Assembly (NCBI RefSeq): GCF_023955655.1
Contig: NZ_JAMXHT010000003.1
Location: forward strand, 186,001 to 250,000
DNA: 64,000 nucleotides
Direction of reading: 5' to 3'
Source: Ralstonia soli
GTDB lineage: Bacteria; Pseudomonadota; Gammaproteobacteria; Burkholderiales; Burkholderiaceae
Below are positions 35,923-44,312 of the stretch, one piece after another (position 1 is the stretch's first letter; each line of letters starts with the position of its first letter). The translations under genes were made by a program, and so were the position numbers. The notes under the pieces were generated by a model. That model worked only from the letters and a program-made list of their open reading frames with translations, was not told where the DNA came from and made no database searches.

Positions 35923-38256
35923 TCAGGCGTCGTGGCGATGCGGCCCGCGCGGCAGCCACAGCGTGAAGGTGGAGCCCAGTCCCGGCGTGCTCTGTACGGC
36001 AATGCGACCGCCATGCCGATCGACCACCGTCTTCACGAACACAAGGCCGAGTCCGCTGCCCGATGGCGCATTGGGCATACCCTCATGCAGGCGGTGAAAC
36101 GGCTGGAACAGCCGTGGCTGATCGGCCAGGGCGATGCCGGCACCCTGGTCGGCGACCGCCACCGTGAACATCGTCTCGTCCTGCTCGACCGACACCGTCA
36201 CCACCGAGCCCGCCGAGCTGAACTTGATGGCGTTGTTGAGCAGGTTCACCAACGCACGCACCAGCAGGCGCGGCTCGCCGCGCACCGGTGCCTCGATATC
36301 GGCCACCACGCGCACTTCCACCTGATGCTGATTCGCCAGCGGCCAGACCTCGTCGGCTGCATCGAGCACCAGGCCGACGAGATCCACATCCACCAGCTTC
36401 AATGCCTGCGATTCCGCGCGCGCCATGTCGATAAAGGCATCCGCCAGTTCCAGCGTACGCGAAGACAACTGACCGATGCGCGAGAGCAGCACCTCGCGAT
36501 CCAGCGCGCGCGAGGCATCGCGCTGCAGCTCGATCAACGCGAGGATGGCGCTCTGCGGCGAGCGCATGTCGTGCGAGATGAAGCGCAGCGCCTCTTCGCG
36601 GTGGCGTTCCGCCCGGCGCACCGGCGTGATGTCGGCAAAGCTCACGATGATGTCGATGGGGCGACCTGCGTCGTCACGCAACGCAGCGGCGTACATCAGC
36701 AATGAGCGGCCGTCGTGCGTTTGCAGTTCCGCGGGCTCGAGCCCCCTCGGGTCGGTCAGCCAGCGCGCCCAATAGTGCTCGCCCGGCGTGGGGTCGGGAA
36801 ACGCGCACGTCAGCAAGGTCGGCAGGTCGTGCAGCGTGGCGGCACGGGTCTGCCCCGGCGGCGCCAACTGACGGGCCAGGTCGGCACTGCGGCCGTTCGC
36901 GAGGCGGATCGTGCCATCGTGGGTACAGATGACCGTGGCGTCGGGCAGGCTTTCCAGCGCATCGGCCAGGAAGCGGCGCAGGCCACGCAGCTTGTCGGTG
37001 AGCGAAGCGACGGCGTCCATGTGCGCGCCCAGCGTGCGGCCGGTGCGGGCCAGTGGGGTGGCGTCTGGCAGCAGGCCCGGCTCGCGTGTCAGACGCTGCA
37101 TCTCGTCACGCAGAAAGCGCAGTGCCGCCTCCTGCTGACGCCAGCTCCAGAGCGGATACAGCACCAGCGGCCCCACCAGCGCCGCAAACGGCGGCAACCA
37201 GCGATTGGCAAACACCAGCGTGCCGATCGCACCCAATAGCAACACCGCAGCCCCTGCCAGCGATACAGCGAGCGCCATGCGCGGGGTGAGCCACCGCACC
37301 GCGCACGCGGTCATCAGCAAGGGCAGCAGCGTCATCGCCCAGAACACGCCGGCCGGCACCGGCAGGATGGCGCTACCGTCGAGCACCGTCTGCGTGGCGT
37401 TGGCCAGCACCTCCACGCCGCTCATCGTGCGCGACGACGGTGTCGCAAAAATATCCGATACGCCCGAGGCCGTTGCCCCGATCAGCACCAGCTTGCCGGC
37501 AAAGGCATCTGACGCCACGCGGCCATTGAGCACATCCAACGCGGGTACATGCCGGTACGTGCCCGCCGGCCCTGCAAAGTTGAGGCGAACCGGGGCCTGC
37601 CGTGTCCAACCGCCGGCATCGGTTTCGGCGTCGAGCAACGCCGGCACGGAAGCCGGTGGACGCGGCGCCTGCCGTGCGAGCTGCACCGCAAGATGGTCGA
37701 GCACATGCGCGCGCGGCCCTTCGGCGAGATACACCCCGCGCACCACGCTGTCCGCATCGGGTGCGGCATTGATATGCGCAACGGTGGCGTTGATCCCAAG
37801 GAACGGATAGTGGTACACGCGCCCCTGCTCCGTGCGCTCGGGCAACGCGGGCAGGATGACATGCCCCGCCTGCGTGATCGCGGCCGTCAATGCGCGATCG
37901 CCTTCGGGGTGCGCGAGATCCGGCTCGATCAGCAGAATGTCGACGCCAATGGCGCGCGGCCGCGCCTGGCCCACGCGTGCGATCAGGTCTGCCAGGCGGC
38001 TGCGCGGCCACGGCCAGCGCCCCACCGCGTCGAGGCTCTGATCATCAATCGCAACGATGACGATGTCGTCCCGCGGTGCGTGCCCGTGCAGCGTGATCAC
38101 CGTGTCGTACAACGCCGCATCGAGCCGCGTGACCAAGCTCCAGTGCACCGCCCCCACCGTGAGCAACGCAGCCACCGCCACCAGCACGACCCACTCCACC
38201 AGCGAGCGCAGCCCAAGGCGTCGCACGGCTGGCACGGCGGGCGCGTGTTCAGTCAT
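35923..38256 (-). CDS. CHASE2 sensor histidine kinase
   Basis: A 777-residue membrane histidine kinase. The order is one membrane helix (about 20-42), a periplasmic CHASE2 domain (DDIVIVAIDDQSLDAVGRWPW to LVLIGATASGVSDIF), three membrane helices (about 305-385), a PAS-like domain (LADALESLPDATVICTHDG), a HisKA domain with His562 in FISHDMRSP, and an ATPase domain with NLLNNAIKFS, DQGAGI and GSGLGLVFVK. Its start overlaps the LysM-FecR gene by 8 bases. It probably phosphorylates the regulator at 39912-40625. The signal is unknown. Confidence 0.9.
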   Translation of the reverse strand: MTEHAPAVPAVRRLGLRSLVEWVVLVAVAALLTVGAVHWSLVTRLDAALYDTVITLHGHAPRDDIVIVAIDDQSLDAVGRWPWPRSRLADLIARVGQARPRAIGVDILLIEPDLAHPEGDRALTAAITQAGHVILPALPERTEQGRVYHYPFLGINATVAHINAAPDADSVVRGVYLAEGPRAHVLDHLAVQLARQAPRPPASVPALLDAETDAGGWTRQAPVRLNFAGPAGTYRHVPALDVLNGRVASDAFAGKLVLIGATASGVSDIFATPSSRTMSGVEVLANATQTVLDGSAILPVPAGVFWAMTLLPLLMTACAVRWLTPRMALAVSLAGAAVLLLGAIGTLVFANRWLPPFAALVGPLVLYPLWSWRQQEAALRFLRDEMQRLTREPGLLPDATPLARTGRTLGAHMDAVASLTDKLRGLRRFLADALESLPDATVICTHDGTIRLANGRSADLARQLAPPGQTRAATLHDLPTLLTCAFPDPTPGEHYWARWLTDPRGLEPAELQTHDGRSLLMYAAALRDDAGRPIDIIVSFADITPVRRAERHREEALRFISHDMRSPQSAILALIELQRDASRALDREVLLSRIGQLSSRTLELADAFIDMARAESQALKLVDVDLVGLVLDAADEVWPLANQHQVEVRVVADIEAPVRGEPRLLVRALVNLLNNAIKFSSAGSVVTVSVEQDETMFTVAVADQGAGIALADQPRLFQPFHRLHEGMPNAPSGSGLGLVFVKTVVDRHGGRIAVQSTPGLGSTFTLWLPRGPHRHDA

Positions 38257-39928
38257 TGAGCAGGAGATTGCCGCCACCGCTCTGCACGGGGCTGTGCCTG
38301 GAGTCGCCGACGAAGGCGCCAACGTCGATGCGTTGCGGCTTGGCATAGACCACCGATGGCGCATCGCCCAGATCCACGCCCGTTCGGATGTAGTACACAC
38401 CAGCCGGCGGCTGCGCAATGGCGGCCTCGGTGCCTTCGCTCACAATATCGGCGATGGGCGTGGCGAATGTCGGCTCACTGGCCAGCTGCACGCGCGTGCG
38501 CGCACCAGATGCCGCCAGCTCAGGTGCCAACGCAGACCAGTGGGCGTGCAGCTTGCCGTCATTGCCGGCATCGACCCCGGCCGTCGGCACGGCATCCGGC
38601 GGGATGTCCAGCACACGGAAGCGCAGCGCATCGCTCCACGGGCCGGTCTTGCCATCGGCGGCCACCGAGCGCACGCGCCACCACCATGTGCCGGTATCCA
38701 GCGGCTTGCTCACCCGCACATCCTGGCCATGCTGCCGCACAACCGGCGATGCAAACGTCTGCGCGCCGGCGATTTCCATGTCGTAGCTCCTAGCATCGGA
38801 CACGACGGCCCATGCGAATGCCACTTCGCCGCTACGGTAGGTCTTGCCGTTGGCAGGCTGGATCGTGTAAGGCGCCTCCGGATGCAGGCGCACGGTAAAC
38901 GGCCGCGTGGCGGACTTGCTGGTCAGCCCAAGCGCATCGATGCTCTGTACGACCAGCGTGTAGTCGCCATCCTCATCGCCACACAGGTTGGCACCGGGCG
39001 TCTTGGCGGACTGATAGGCACTGAGTTCGGTCAACGCGGCATCGCGCGCCACGGCGGCGCGATATCCGACCGCCCCCTTGACCGGTTGCCACGTCGCGCG
39101 AAAGCACGGCGTCTGCACCAGCTCGGGAATCGCATCCAGCCGAGGAGCCGCAGGCAGCGTCGCGCGCTTCAGCCGCCCGCCCGACGCCTGCACGCCAAAC
39201 CCCGCTTTGATGGCCTGCGACTGGCGCCCCGCCTTCGCGGCCACCTCGCCTTCCAGCACGGAACTTGTCGACGCGGAGTCGCTCGCCTGCACGCGGAAAC
39301 GCGTGCCACGCACGCCCGTTACCAGTGCCGGCGTAGAGATTTCGTAGCGGCCCACGCCCGTCTTCTTTGGCGAGACGCTCGATTCGGTTTCACCTTGCTT
39401 GACCTGCACGCGCACGTCGATCAGCCCGGCACGCGCAAATGCCCGCACGCGCGACAGCGCCACGCGGCTGCCAGGCGGCACCGTCACACGCGTACCGTCA
39501 TCGAAGGCCAGCGTGACGGCACCCTTGTCGCCCGTATCAATCTGCGCGTCTTCCGCGAGCTTCATGCCGGCTTGCAGCGGCTTGCCCTCGGTGATCGCAT
39601 CGCGCGCAAACACCACGTGCGCCGTAGCGGGCACCACCGGAATGCGATCGAACGGAATGCGCAGCAGCAAACCCGGCTGCAACCGGTACGGATTGGCCAC
39701 GCGGTTGCGCTGCTGCAGCAGGCGCCAGCCTTCCACACCATCCATGTAGCGGTCTGCCAGGCTGATCAACGTGTCGCCCTGTTGCACGCGGTAGAGGAAA
39801 TCCGTGCCGTCGGCGCCGGAAGGCTGTGCCATGGCGCACTGCCACGCACCGCCAAAAACAATGAACGCGCCGACAAACGCGGCGCGTCCAATCGAACCAC
39901 TCCAAATTGCGTCAGCTTGCTTCGCCAT
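38249..39928 (-). CDS. LysM-FecR envelope protein
   Basis: A 559-residue exported protein. A signal peptide ends near Ala34 (CAMAQ); then a LysM domain (residues 46-92, YRVQQGDTLISLADRYM), a FecR-type domain (about 104-245, LAEDAQIDTGDKGAVTLAFDDGTRVTVPPGS and TPALVTGVRGTRFRV), and FN3-like repeats (WQPVKGAVGYRAAV, WWWRVRSVAADG). LysM suggests binding to peptidoglycan. Its start overlaps the upstream regulator by 17 bases and its stop overlaps the kinase start by 8, so the three proteins are tightly coupled. It may be the periplasmic partner of CHASE2. Confidence 0.85.
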   Translation of the reverse strand: MAKQADAIWSGSIGRAAFVGAFIVFGGAWQCAMAQPSGADGTDFLYRVQQGDTLISLADRYMDGVEGWRLLQQRNRVANPYRLQPGLLLRIPFDRIPVVPATAHVVFARDAITEGKPLQAGMKLAEDAQIDTGDKGAVTLAFDDGTRVTVPPGSRVALSRVRAFARAGLIDVRVQVKQGETESSVSPKKTGVGRYEISTPALVTGVRGTRFRVQASDSASTSSVLEGEVAAKAGRQSQAIKAGFGVQASGGRLKRATLPAAPRLDAIPELVQTPCFRATWQPVKGAVGYRAAVARDAALTELSAYQSAKTPGANLCGDEDGDYTLVVQSIDALGLTSKSATRPFTVRLHPEAPYTIQPANGKTYRSGEVAFAWAVVSDARSYDMEIAGAQTFASPVVRQHGQDVRVSKPLDTGTWWWRVRSVAADGKTGPWSDALRFRVLDIPPDAVPTAGVDAGNDGKLHAHWSALAPELAASGARTRVQLASEPTFATPIADIVSEGTEAAIAQPPAGVYYIRTGVDLGDAPSVVYAKPQRIDVGAFVGDSRHSPVQSGGGNLLLND

Positions 39929-40625
39929 CTTCTTGCGTGGTTTCCAGCCGATAGCCATGCGAATACACCGAGACCAGTCGCACGCCATTCTTCTGATTGA
40001 GATCGAGTTTGAGTCGCAGCTTGGAGATATGCGTGGCCAGCGTGCGCGAATCAGGGCCGATGCTGCGCCCCCAAACCGCCTGCTCAATGAGCTCGCGCGG
40101 CACCAGCTTGCCGACATTGCGAAACAGGTAGAGCCCAAGGTCAAACTCGCGCGGCGACAGCTCGACCTGGGAGCCGTTGAGTGTGAGTACACGGCCCACT
40201 GGGTCCACCGCATACGGGCCCACGCGAATACGCTCCAGCGATTCGCTCGTGCGCGGGGCTGCGCGTCGCAGCAGCGCACCCACGCGCGCTACCAGTTCGG
40301 CGCGGCGTACTGGTTTGATGACGTAATCGTCTGCACCGGCGGCCAGCCCGCGCACCACGTCGTCTTCAAGCGAACGATTGGTCAGGAACAGCACCGGCAG
40401 CGCGGGGCCAACCGTTTGCCGCACCCAGCTTACAAGCTGGATACCGCTGATATCGGGCAACTGCCAATCGAGCAGCAGCAGATCGAACGTGCGATCCCGC
40501 AGTGCCTTGACGAAGGCATCGCCGTTACTGAAACACTCGCATTCGTATCCGGACGAAACCAGGATCTCGCGAATCAACTCCGACTGCGCCTGGTTGTCTT
40601 CTACCGAGGCAATTCGTATCGCCAT
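39912..40625 (-). CDS. OmpR-type response regulator
   Basis: A 237-residue response regulator with an intact receiver: acidic residues in SVEDN, the phosphorylated Asp53 in LLLLDWQLP, Thr82 and Lys104 in VIKPV. The C-terminal winged helix (YAVDPVGRVLTL onward, WGRSIGPDSRTLATHISKLR) binds DNA. It is the first gene of the unit followed by the LysM-FecR and kinase genes. A TTGCAAA direct repeat 225 bases upstream may be its own binding site. Confidence 0.93.
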   Translation of the reverse strand: MAIRIASVEDNQAQSELIREILVSSGYECECFSNGDAFVKALRDRTFDLLLLDWQLPDISGIQLVSWVRQTVGPALPVLFLTNRSLEDDVVRGLAAGADDYVIKPVRRAELVARVGALLRRAAPRTSESLERIRVGPYAVDPVGRVLTLNGSQVELSPREFDLGLYLFRNVGKLVPRELIEQAVWGRSIGPDSRTLATHISKLRLKLDLNQKNGVRLVSVYSHGYRLETTQEDGEAS

Positions 40626-41081
40626 CTGGACTGCCCTTTCCCCGTACCGGGGCCGGCCATCGCTACGCGGGATGCCGGCTCACTCCCTTGTCGTTGTGAT
40701 CGGGGTCCCGGACCGGCGCATCGTGTTCGATCCGCCAGTCACCTCCGGCGCGGCTCCAACCTCCCGCGCAAGACCTTACCTACGCCCAGCCAGCGCGTTT
40801 CGCATGCTGACTTGAGCACAACTCATCCTAAAAGGCCGCTCTTGTCATATTGCAAACAATTGTGAAAACCTAAGCGCGGAGCCGGGTTTTTATGGCGTTC
40901 TATCATTTTTCATCGCGCCATTACAAGACACACGCGTTTGAAAAGTATAGGAACCGGTCGACTGGATAGCAGGTGTACCGGCTATACGCTGCCCTGGATT
41001 CAGCCGCTTGGGCGCCCCGTCACCGGCATGGGACATCAGCACGCGAGCACCAGGATCGGAAACGGATATCGCGCGCCAACG
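40626..41081. other. Noncoding upstream region of the signalling locus
   Basis: About 455 bases without a supported gene. It becomes AT-rich from about 40840 and holds the TTGCAAA repeat at 40850-40866. I see no consensus promoter pair. Confidence 0.5.
40850..40866 (+). promoter_or_regulatory. TTGCAAA-type direct repeat upstream of the response regulator
   Basis: TTGCAAA-CAA-TTGTGAA keeps the 10-base period and orientation of the repeat at 35850-35866. It is 225 bases before the regulator start. Confidence 0.5.
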
Positions 41082-41112
41082 AAAAAGCCCCGAACGAATC
41101 GGGGCTTTTTTC
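41082..41112. terminator. Terminator downstream of tRNA-Cys
   Basis: AAAAAGCCCCGA and TCGGGGCTTTTTT form a 12-bp stem around ACGAA, with A and T tracts on both sides. On the minus strand it follows tRNA-Cys by 9 bases. Confidence 0.85.
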
Positions 41113-41121
41113 TTGACGTTC

Positions 41122-41195
41122 TGGAGGCGGAGGCCGGAATCGAACCGGCGTACACGGCTTTGCAGGCCGCTGCATAACCACTTTGCTACCCCGCC
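41122..41195 (-). tRNA. tRNA-Cys(GCA)
   Basis: A 74-base tRNA on the minus strand. Acceptor stem GGCGGGG pairs with CCTCCGCC-type bases, the anticodon loop CTGCAAA carries GCA, the T-loop is GGTTCGATTCC and CCA is encoded. It is the last gene of the Gly-Gly-Cys unit. Confidence 0.95.
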
Positions 41196-41287
41196 AGGGG
41201 TTCAGCACCGCATTGTAGCAATTCGTAGCGAACCGCGTCTGTGCCGTGCCGATAAAGAAAAAGGGAAGCATGGCTTCCCTTCGGGAT

Positions 41288-41363
41288 TGGAGCGGGAAAC
41301 GAGGCTCGAACTCGCGACCTCAACCTTGGCAAGGTTGCGCTCTACCAACTGAGCTATTCCCGC
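41288..41363 (-). tRNA. tRNA-Gly(GCC), copy 2
   Basis: A 76-base tRNA: GCGGGAA acceptor stem, AGCTCAGTTGGTAGAG D-arm, anticodon GCC, GAGTTCGAGCC T-arm, CCA encoded. The sequence is identical to the copy at 41417-41492. Confidence 0.97.
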
Positions 41364-41416
41364 GTAACCGGTTATGCCGCCGCGCCAACACTCCAACACG
41401 GCCACACATTTCAAAC

Positions 41417-41492
41417 TGGAGCGGGAAACGAGGCTCGAACTCGCGACCTCAACCTTGGCAAGGTTGCGCTCTACCAACTGAGCTATTCCCGC
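41417..41492 (-). tRNA. tRNA-Gly(GCC), copy 1
   Basis: Identical over 76 bases to the downstream copy; flanks differ. It is nearest to the promoter at 41568-41597 and so is transcribed first. Confidence 0.97.
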
Positions 41493-41567
41493 ATTTTGGC
41501 TACCAGCACTGCCGTACAACCTTTGTGCTGCCAGACCGTTTCGTCACATCGCTGCAACGAGAACGAG

Positions 41568-41597
41568 ATTATGGCAAAAAAGAATCTGGCTCGTCAA
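41568..41597 (-). promoter_or_regulatory. Sigma-70 promoter of the tRNA Gly-Gly-Cys unit
   Basis: On the minus strand TTGACG (41597-41592) and CATAAT (41573-41568) are 18 bases apart. It lies between the pgsA stop and the first tRNA-Gly, giving the tRNAs their own promoter. AAAGGTGTTGACG is the same 13-mer as in the tRNA-Asn promoter. Confidence 0.7.
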
Positions 41598-41625
41598 CAC
41601 CTTTGCGCAAGAAGTTTTTAGAGGC

Positions 41626-42201
41626 TCACTTTGCGCGCTCGCGAATCTGCGGCCACGCGAGCTTCATGTAGTACGCCATCGACCACAGCGTGAGCACCGC
41701 CGCCACGTAGATCAGCCACGTGCCCCACACCTGCGCGTCGATCACGCCGAGCAGCCTGTCTTGAAATAGCAGCAGCGGAATCGCGATCATCTGGAAGGTC
41801 GTCTTCAGCTTGCCGAGGAAGTTGACGGCCACGCTCTTGGACGCGCCGATCTGCGCCATCCACTCGCGCAGGGCGGAGATGGTGATCTCGCGGCCAATGA
41901 TGACGAGCGCGATGACGTCCGACACGCGACCCAACGCCAGCAGCACCAGCAACGCGGCCGCCACCATCAGCTTGTCTGCCACCGGATCGAGGAACGCGCC
42001 GAAGGCCGAGGTCTGGTTCCACCGGCGCGCGAGGAAGCCGTCAAACCAATCGGTCAGGCTCGCAACGATGAAGAACACCGCGGCCGTCAGGTTCTTGGCG
42101 GGCAGCGCCATCCAGGTGTCCGGCACGTAGAACACGCCCACCACCAGCGGGATCATGGCCACACGCAGCCAGGTCAGGAGGATCGGGAAGTTGAAAGGCA
42201 T
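41626..42201 (-). CDS. pgsA: CDP-diacylglycerol-glycerol-3-phosphate 3-phosphatidyltransferase
   Basis: A 191-residue membrane enzyme making phosphatidylglycerol phosphate. It has the CDP-alcohol phosphotransferase motif as DGFLARRWNQTSAFGAFLDPVADK, with four membrane segments and the start MPFNFPILLTWLRV. The ATG at 42201 is chosen by family start; the frame to 42336 reads poorly and no strong ribosome site is seen. The uvrC-pgsA-tRNA-Gly order matches many proteobacteria. Confidence 0.93.
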   Translation of the reverse strand: MPFNFPILLTWLRVAMIPLVVGVFYVPDTWMALPAKNLTAAVFFIVASLTDWFDGFLARRWNQTSAFGAFLDPVADKLMVAAALLVLLALGRVSDVIALVIIGREITISALREWMAQIGASKSVAVNFLGKLKTTFQMIAIPLLLFQDRLLGVIDAQVWGTWLIYVAAVLTLWSMAYYMKLAWPQIRERAK

Positions 42202-42268
42202 GGCAAATCGGGAGGACGACTGCCGCGAGAGCCCCAGCCCGCGCGGCAAGATGCGGCATTGTCGCCGA

Positions 42269-44230
42269 TCAGTGCAGCTGGCGGTAGATTTCTTCGGCCA
42301 GGGTCTGAGAGATGCCCTCCACCGTGGCCAGCTCATCGACGCTCGCAGCCATCACGCCGCGCAGCCCGCCGAAGCGCGCCAGCAGCCGCTGCCGGCGCTT
42401 GGCACCGATGCCCTCGATCTCTTCCAGACGCGAGGTGTTGCGGGTCTTGGCCCGCTTGGCGCGCATGCCGGTGATGGCGAAACGATGCGCTTCATCGCGG
42501 ATCTGCGCGACGAGCATCAGCGCGGCGCTGCCCTGCCCCAACTCCAGCGAAGGACGGCCATCGGCAAAGACGAGCGTCTCCAGGCCGACCTTGCGACCCT
42601 CGCCTTTGGCCACGCCAACGAGCAGGCCGATGTCGAGTCCGAGTTCTTCAAACACCTGGCGCGCGACCTCCACCTGGCCCTTGCCACCGTCGATCAGCAC
42701 GATGGTGGGCATGTTGGGCGTGTCTTCGCCGGCCTGCTCGACGATCTTCTGATAACGACGCGTAAGCACCTGGCGCATGGCCGCGTAGTCGTCGCCGGGG
42801 GTGATGTCCTGGATGTTGTAGCGGCGGTATTCGCCGTTCTGCATGGCGTGGCCGTGGAAGACCACGCATGAAGCTTGGGTGGCCTCGCCGGCGGTGTGGC
42901 TGATGTCGAAGCATTCGACGCGCAATGCGGCGAGGTCTTCGAGGTCGATGCCGATGGTCTCAGCCAGCGCGCGCGTGCGGGCTTGCTGGCTGCCTTGTTC
43001 GGAGAGCCTGCGCATGAGCGACAGCTCGGCGCCCTTCTCGGCCATCTCCAGCCAGGCGCGGCGCCCGCCCTGCGGTTGACGCACGACGGACACGCGGCGC
43101 CCGGCTTGTTCGGCCAGCGCGTCAATCAACTCCGTGGCGTGAATGGGGTGGCTGACCACCAGCACCGGTGGCACGAACTGATCAAGATAGTGCTGCGCGA
43201 CGAAGGCCTCAAGGATGTCGCTGGCCATGCGTTCGGCATCGCGTGGCGATTCCGTTGCCGCCTCGGCATCAGCCTCGACGTCCACGCCGACAATGGCGGC
43301 GCCCTCTTCCACATGCGTGGGGAAGTACGCCTTGTCGCCCAGATGCCGGCCGCCGCGCACCATCGCCAGGTTCACGCAAGCGTGGCCGCCCTTGATGGCC
43401 ACGGCCAGGATGTCGATGTCGCTGGCGTTGCCGACCTCTTCCACCGACTGCTGCTTGAGCACCGTCGACAGCGCGCCGATCTGGTCACGCACGATCGCGG
43501 CCTGCTCGAACTGCAGCGCCTCGGAATAGCGCTGCATCTTGTCCTGCAGCGTCTGCATGACTTCGTCCTGGCGGCCCAGCAGGAACCCCGCGGCGTTGGC
43601 GACGTCGCGGGCGTAGTCCTCCGCGCTGATCGCCTGCACGCACGGGCCGCTGCAGCGATGGATCTGGTGCAGCAGGCAAGGGCGCGTACGGTTGTTGAAG
43701 ACGGTGTCTTCACATGTGCGCAGCTGGAACACCTTCTGCAGGATCTGCATGCTCTCGCGCACCGCATGCGCACTCGGGAACGGGCCGAAGTACTGATGCT
43801 TGCGGTCCGTCGCGCCGCGGTAGTACGCCATGCGCGGATACGCATGCTGCGTGAGCTTGAGATACGGATACGACTTGTCGTCGCGGAAAAGGATGTTGTA
43901 GCGCGGGGCCAGCGCCTTGATGAGGTTGTTCTCCAGCAGCAGCGCCTCGGCCTCGCTGCGCACGACGGTGGTGTCGATGCGCGCGATCTTCGCCACCATC
44001 ATTGCAATGCGCGGCGACAGCAGCGTTTTGTTGAAGTAGCTGGAGACGCGCTTCTTCAGGTCACGCGCCTTTCCCACGTAGAGCACGTTGCCTTGCACAT
44101 CGAAATAGCGGTACACGCCCGGCAGGTTCGGCAAGCGGGCGATGTGCGCTTTCGCATCGAATTCCGGCGGGCTGGACTCGGCGCGCTCGGGCGTCTTGGG
44201 GAGATCGGGTTGCGTGGGGTCGGACGACAT
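42269..44230 (-). CDS. uvrC: Excinuclease ABC subunit C
   Basis: A 653-residue nucleotide-excision-repair nuclease. It has the GIY-YIG domain ([27 protein letters not shown]), the UVR motif region ([20 protein letters not shown]), the C-terminal RNase H-like endonuclease ([22 protein letters not shown]) and tandem helix-hairpin-helix motifs at the end. It cuts both sides of a lesion with UvrA and UvrB. It starts about 80 bases from the divergent earP gene. Confidence 0.96.
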   Translation of the reverse strand: MSSDPTQPDLPKTPERAESSPPEFDAKAHIARLPNLPGVYRYFDVQGNVLYVGKARDLKKRVSSYFNKTLLSPRIAMMVAKIARIDTTVVRSEAEALLLENNLIKALAPRYNILFRDDKSYPYLKLTQHAYPRMAYYRGATDRKHQYFGPFPSAHAVRESMQILQKVFQLRTCEDTVFNNRTRPCLLHQIHRCSGPCVQAISAEDYARDVANAAGFLLGRQDEVMQTLQDKMQRYSEALQFEQAAIVRDQIGALSTVLKQQSVEEVGNASDIDILAVAIKGGHACVNLAMVRGGRHLGDKAYFPTHVEEGAAIVGVDVEADAEAATESPRDAERMASDILEAFVAQHYLDQFVPPVLVVSHPIHATELIDALAEQAGRRVSVVRQPQGGRRAWLEMAEKGAELSLMRRLSEQGSQQARTRALAETIGIDLEDLAALRVECFDISHTAGEATQASCVVFHGHAMQNGEYRRYNIQDITPGDDYAAMRQVLTRRYQKIVEQAGEDTPNMPTIVLIDGGKGQVEVARQVFEELGLDIGLLVGVAKGEGRKVGLETLVFADGRPSLELGQGSAALMLVAQIRDEAHRFAITGMRAKRAKTRNTSRLEEIEGIGAKRRQRLLARFGGLRGVMAASVDELATVEGISQTLAEEIYRQLH

Positions 44231-44312
44231 GGCGTTCGCAGGATCAGAGGCCGCCAGTGTAGAACAAGCTGCCGACTACAATGTCGGCCCATTGCCTCCT
44301 CCGCTTTGCCGC

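Noticed and set aside
38057-40000. Open frame of 647 codons on the plus strand
   Set aside because: It is antisense to the LysM-FecR and kinase genes and has shadow composition.
41288-41492. Tandem repeat that could be taken for a CRISPR or mobile-element repeat
   Set aside because: The repeat units are full tRNA-Gly genes with only two copies.
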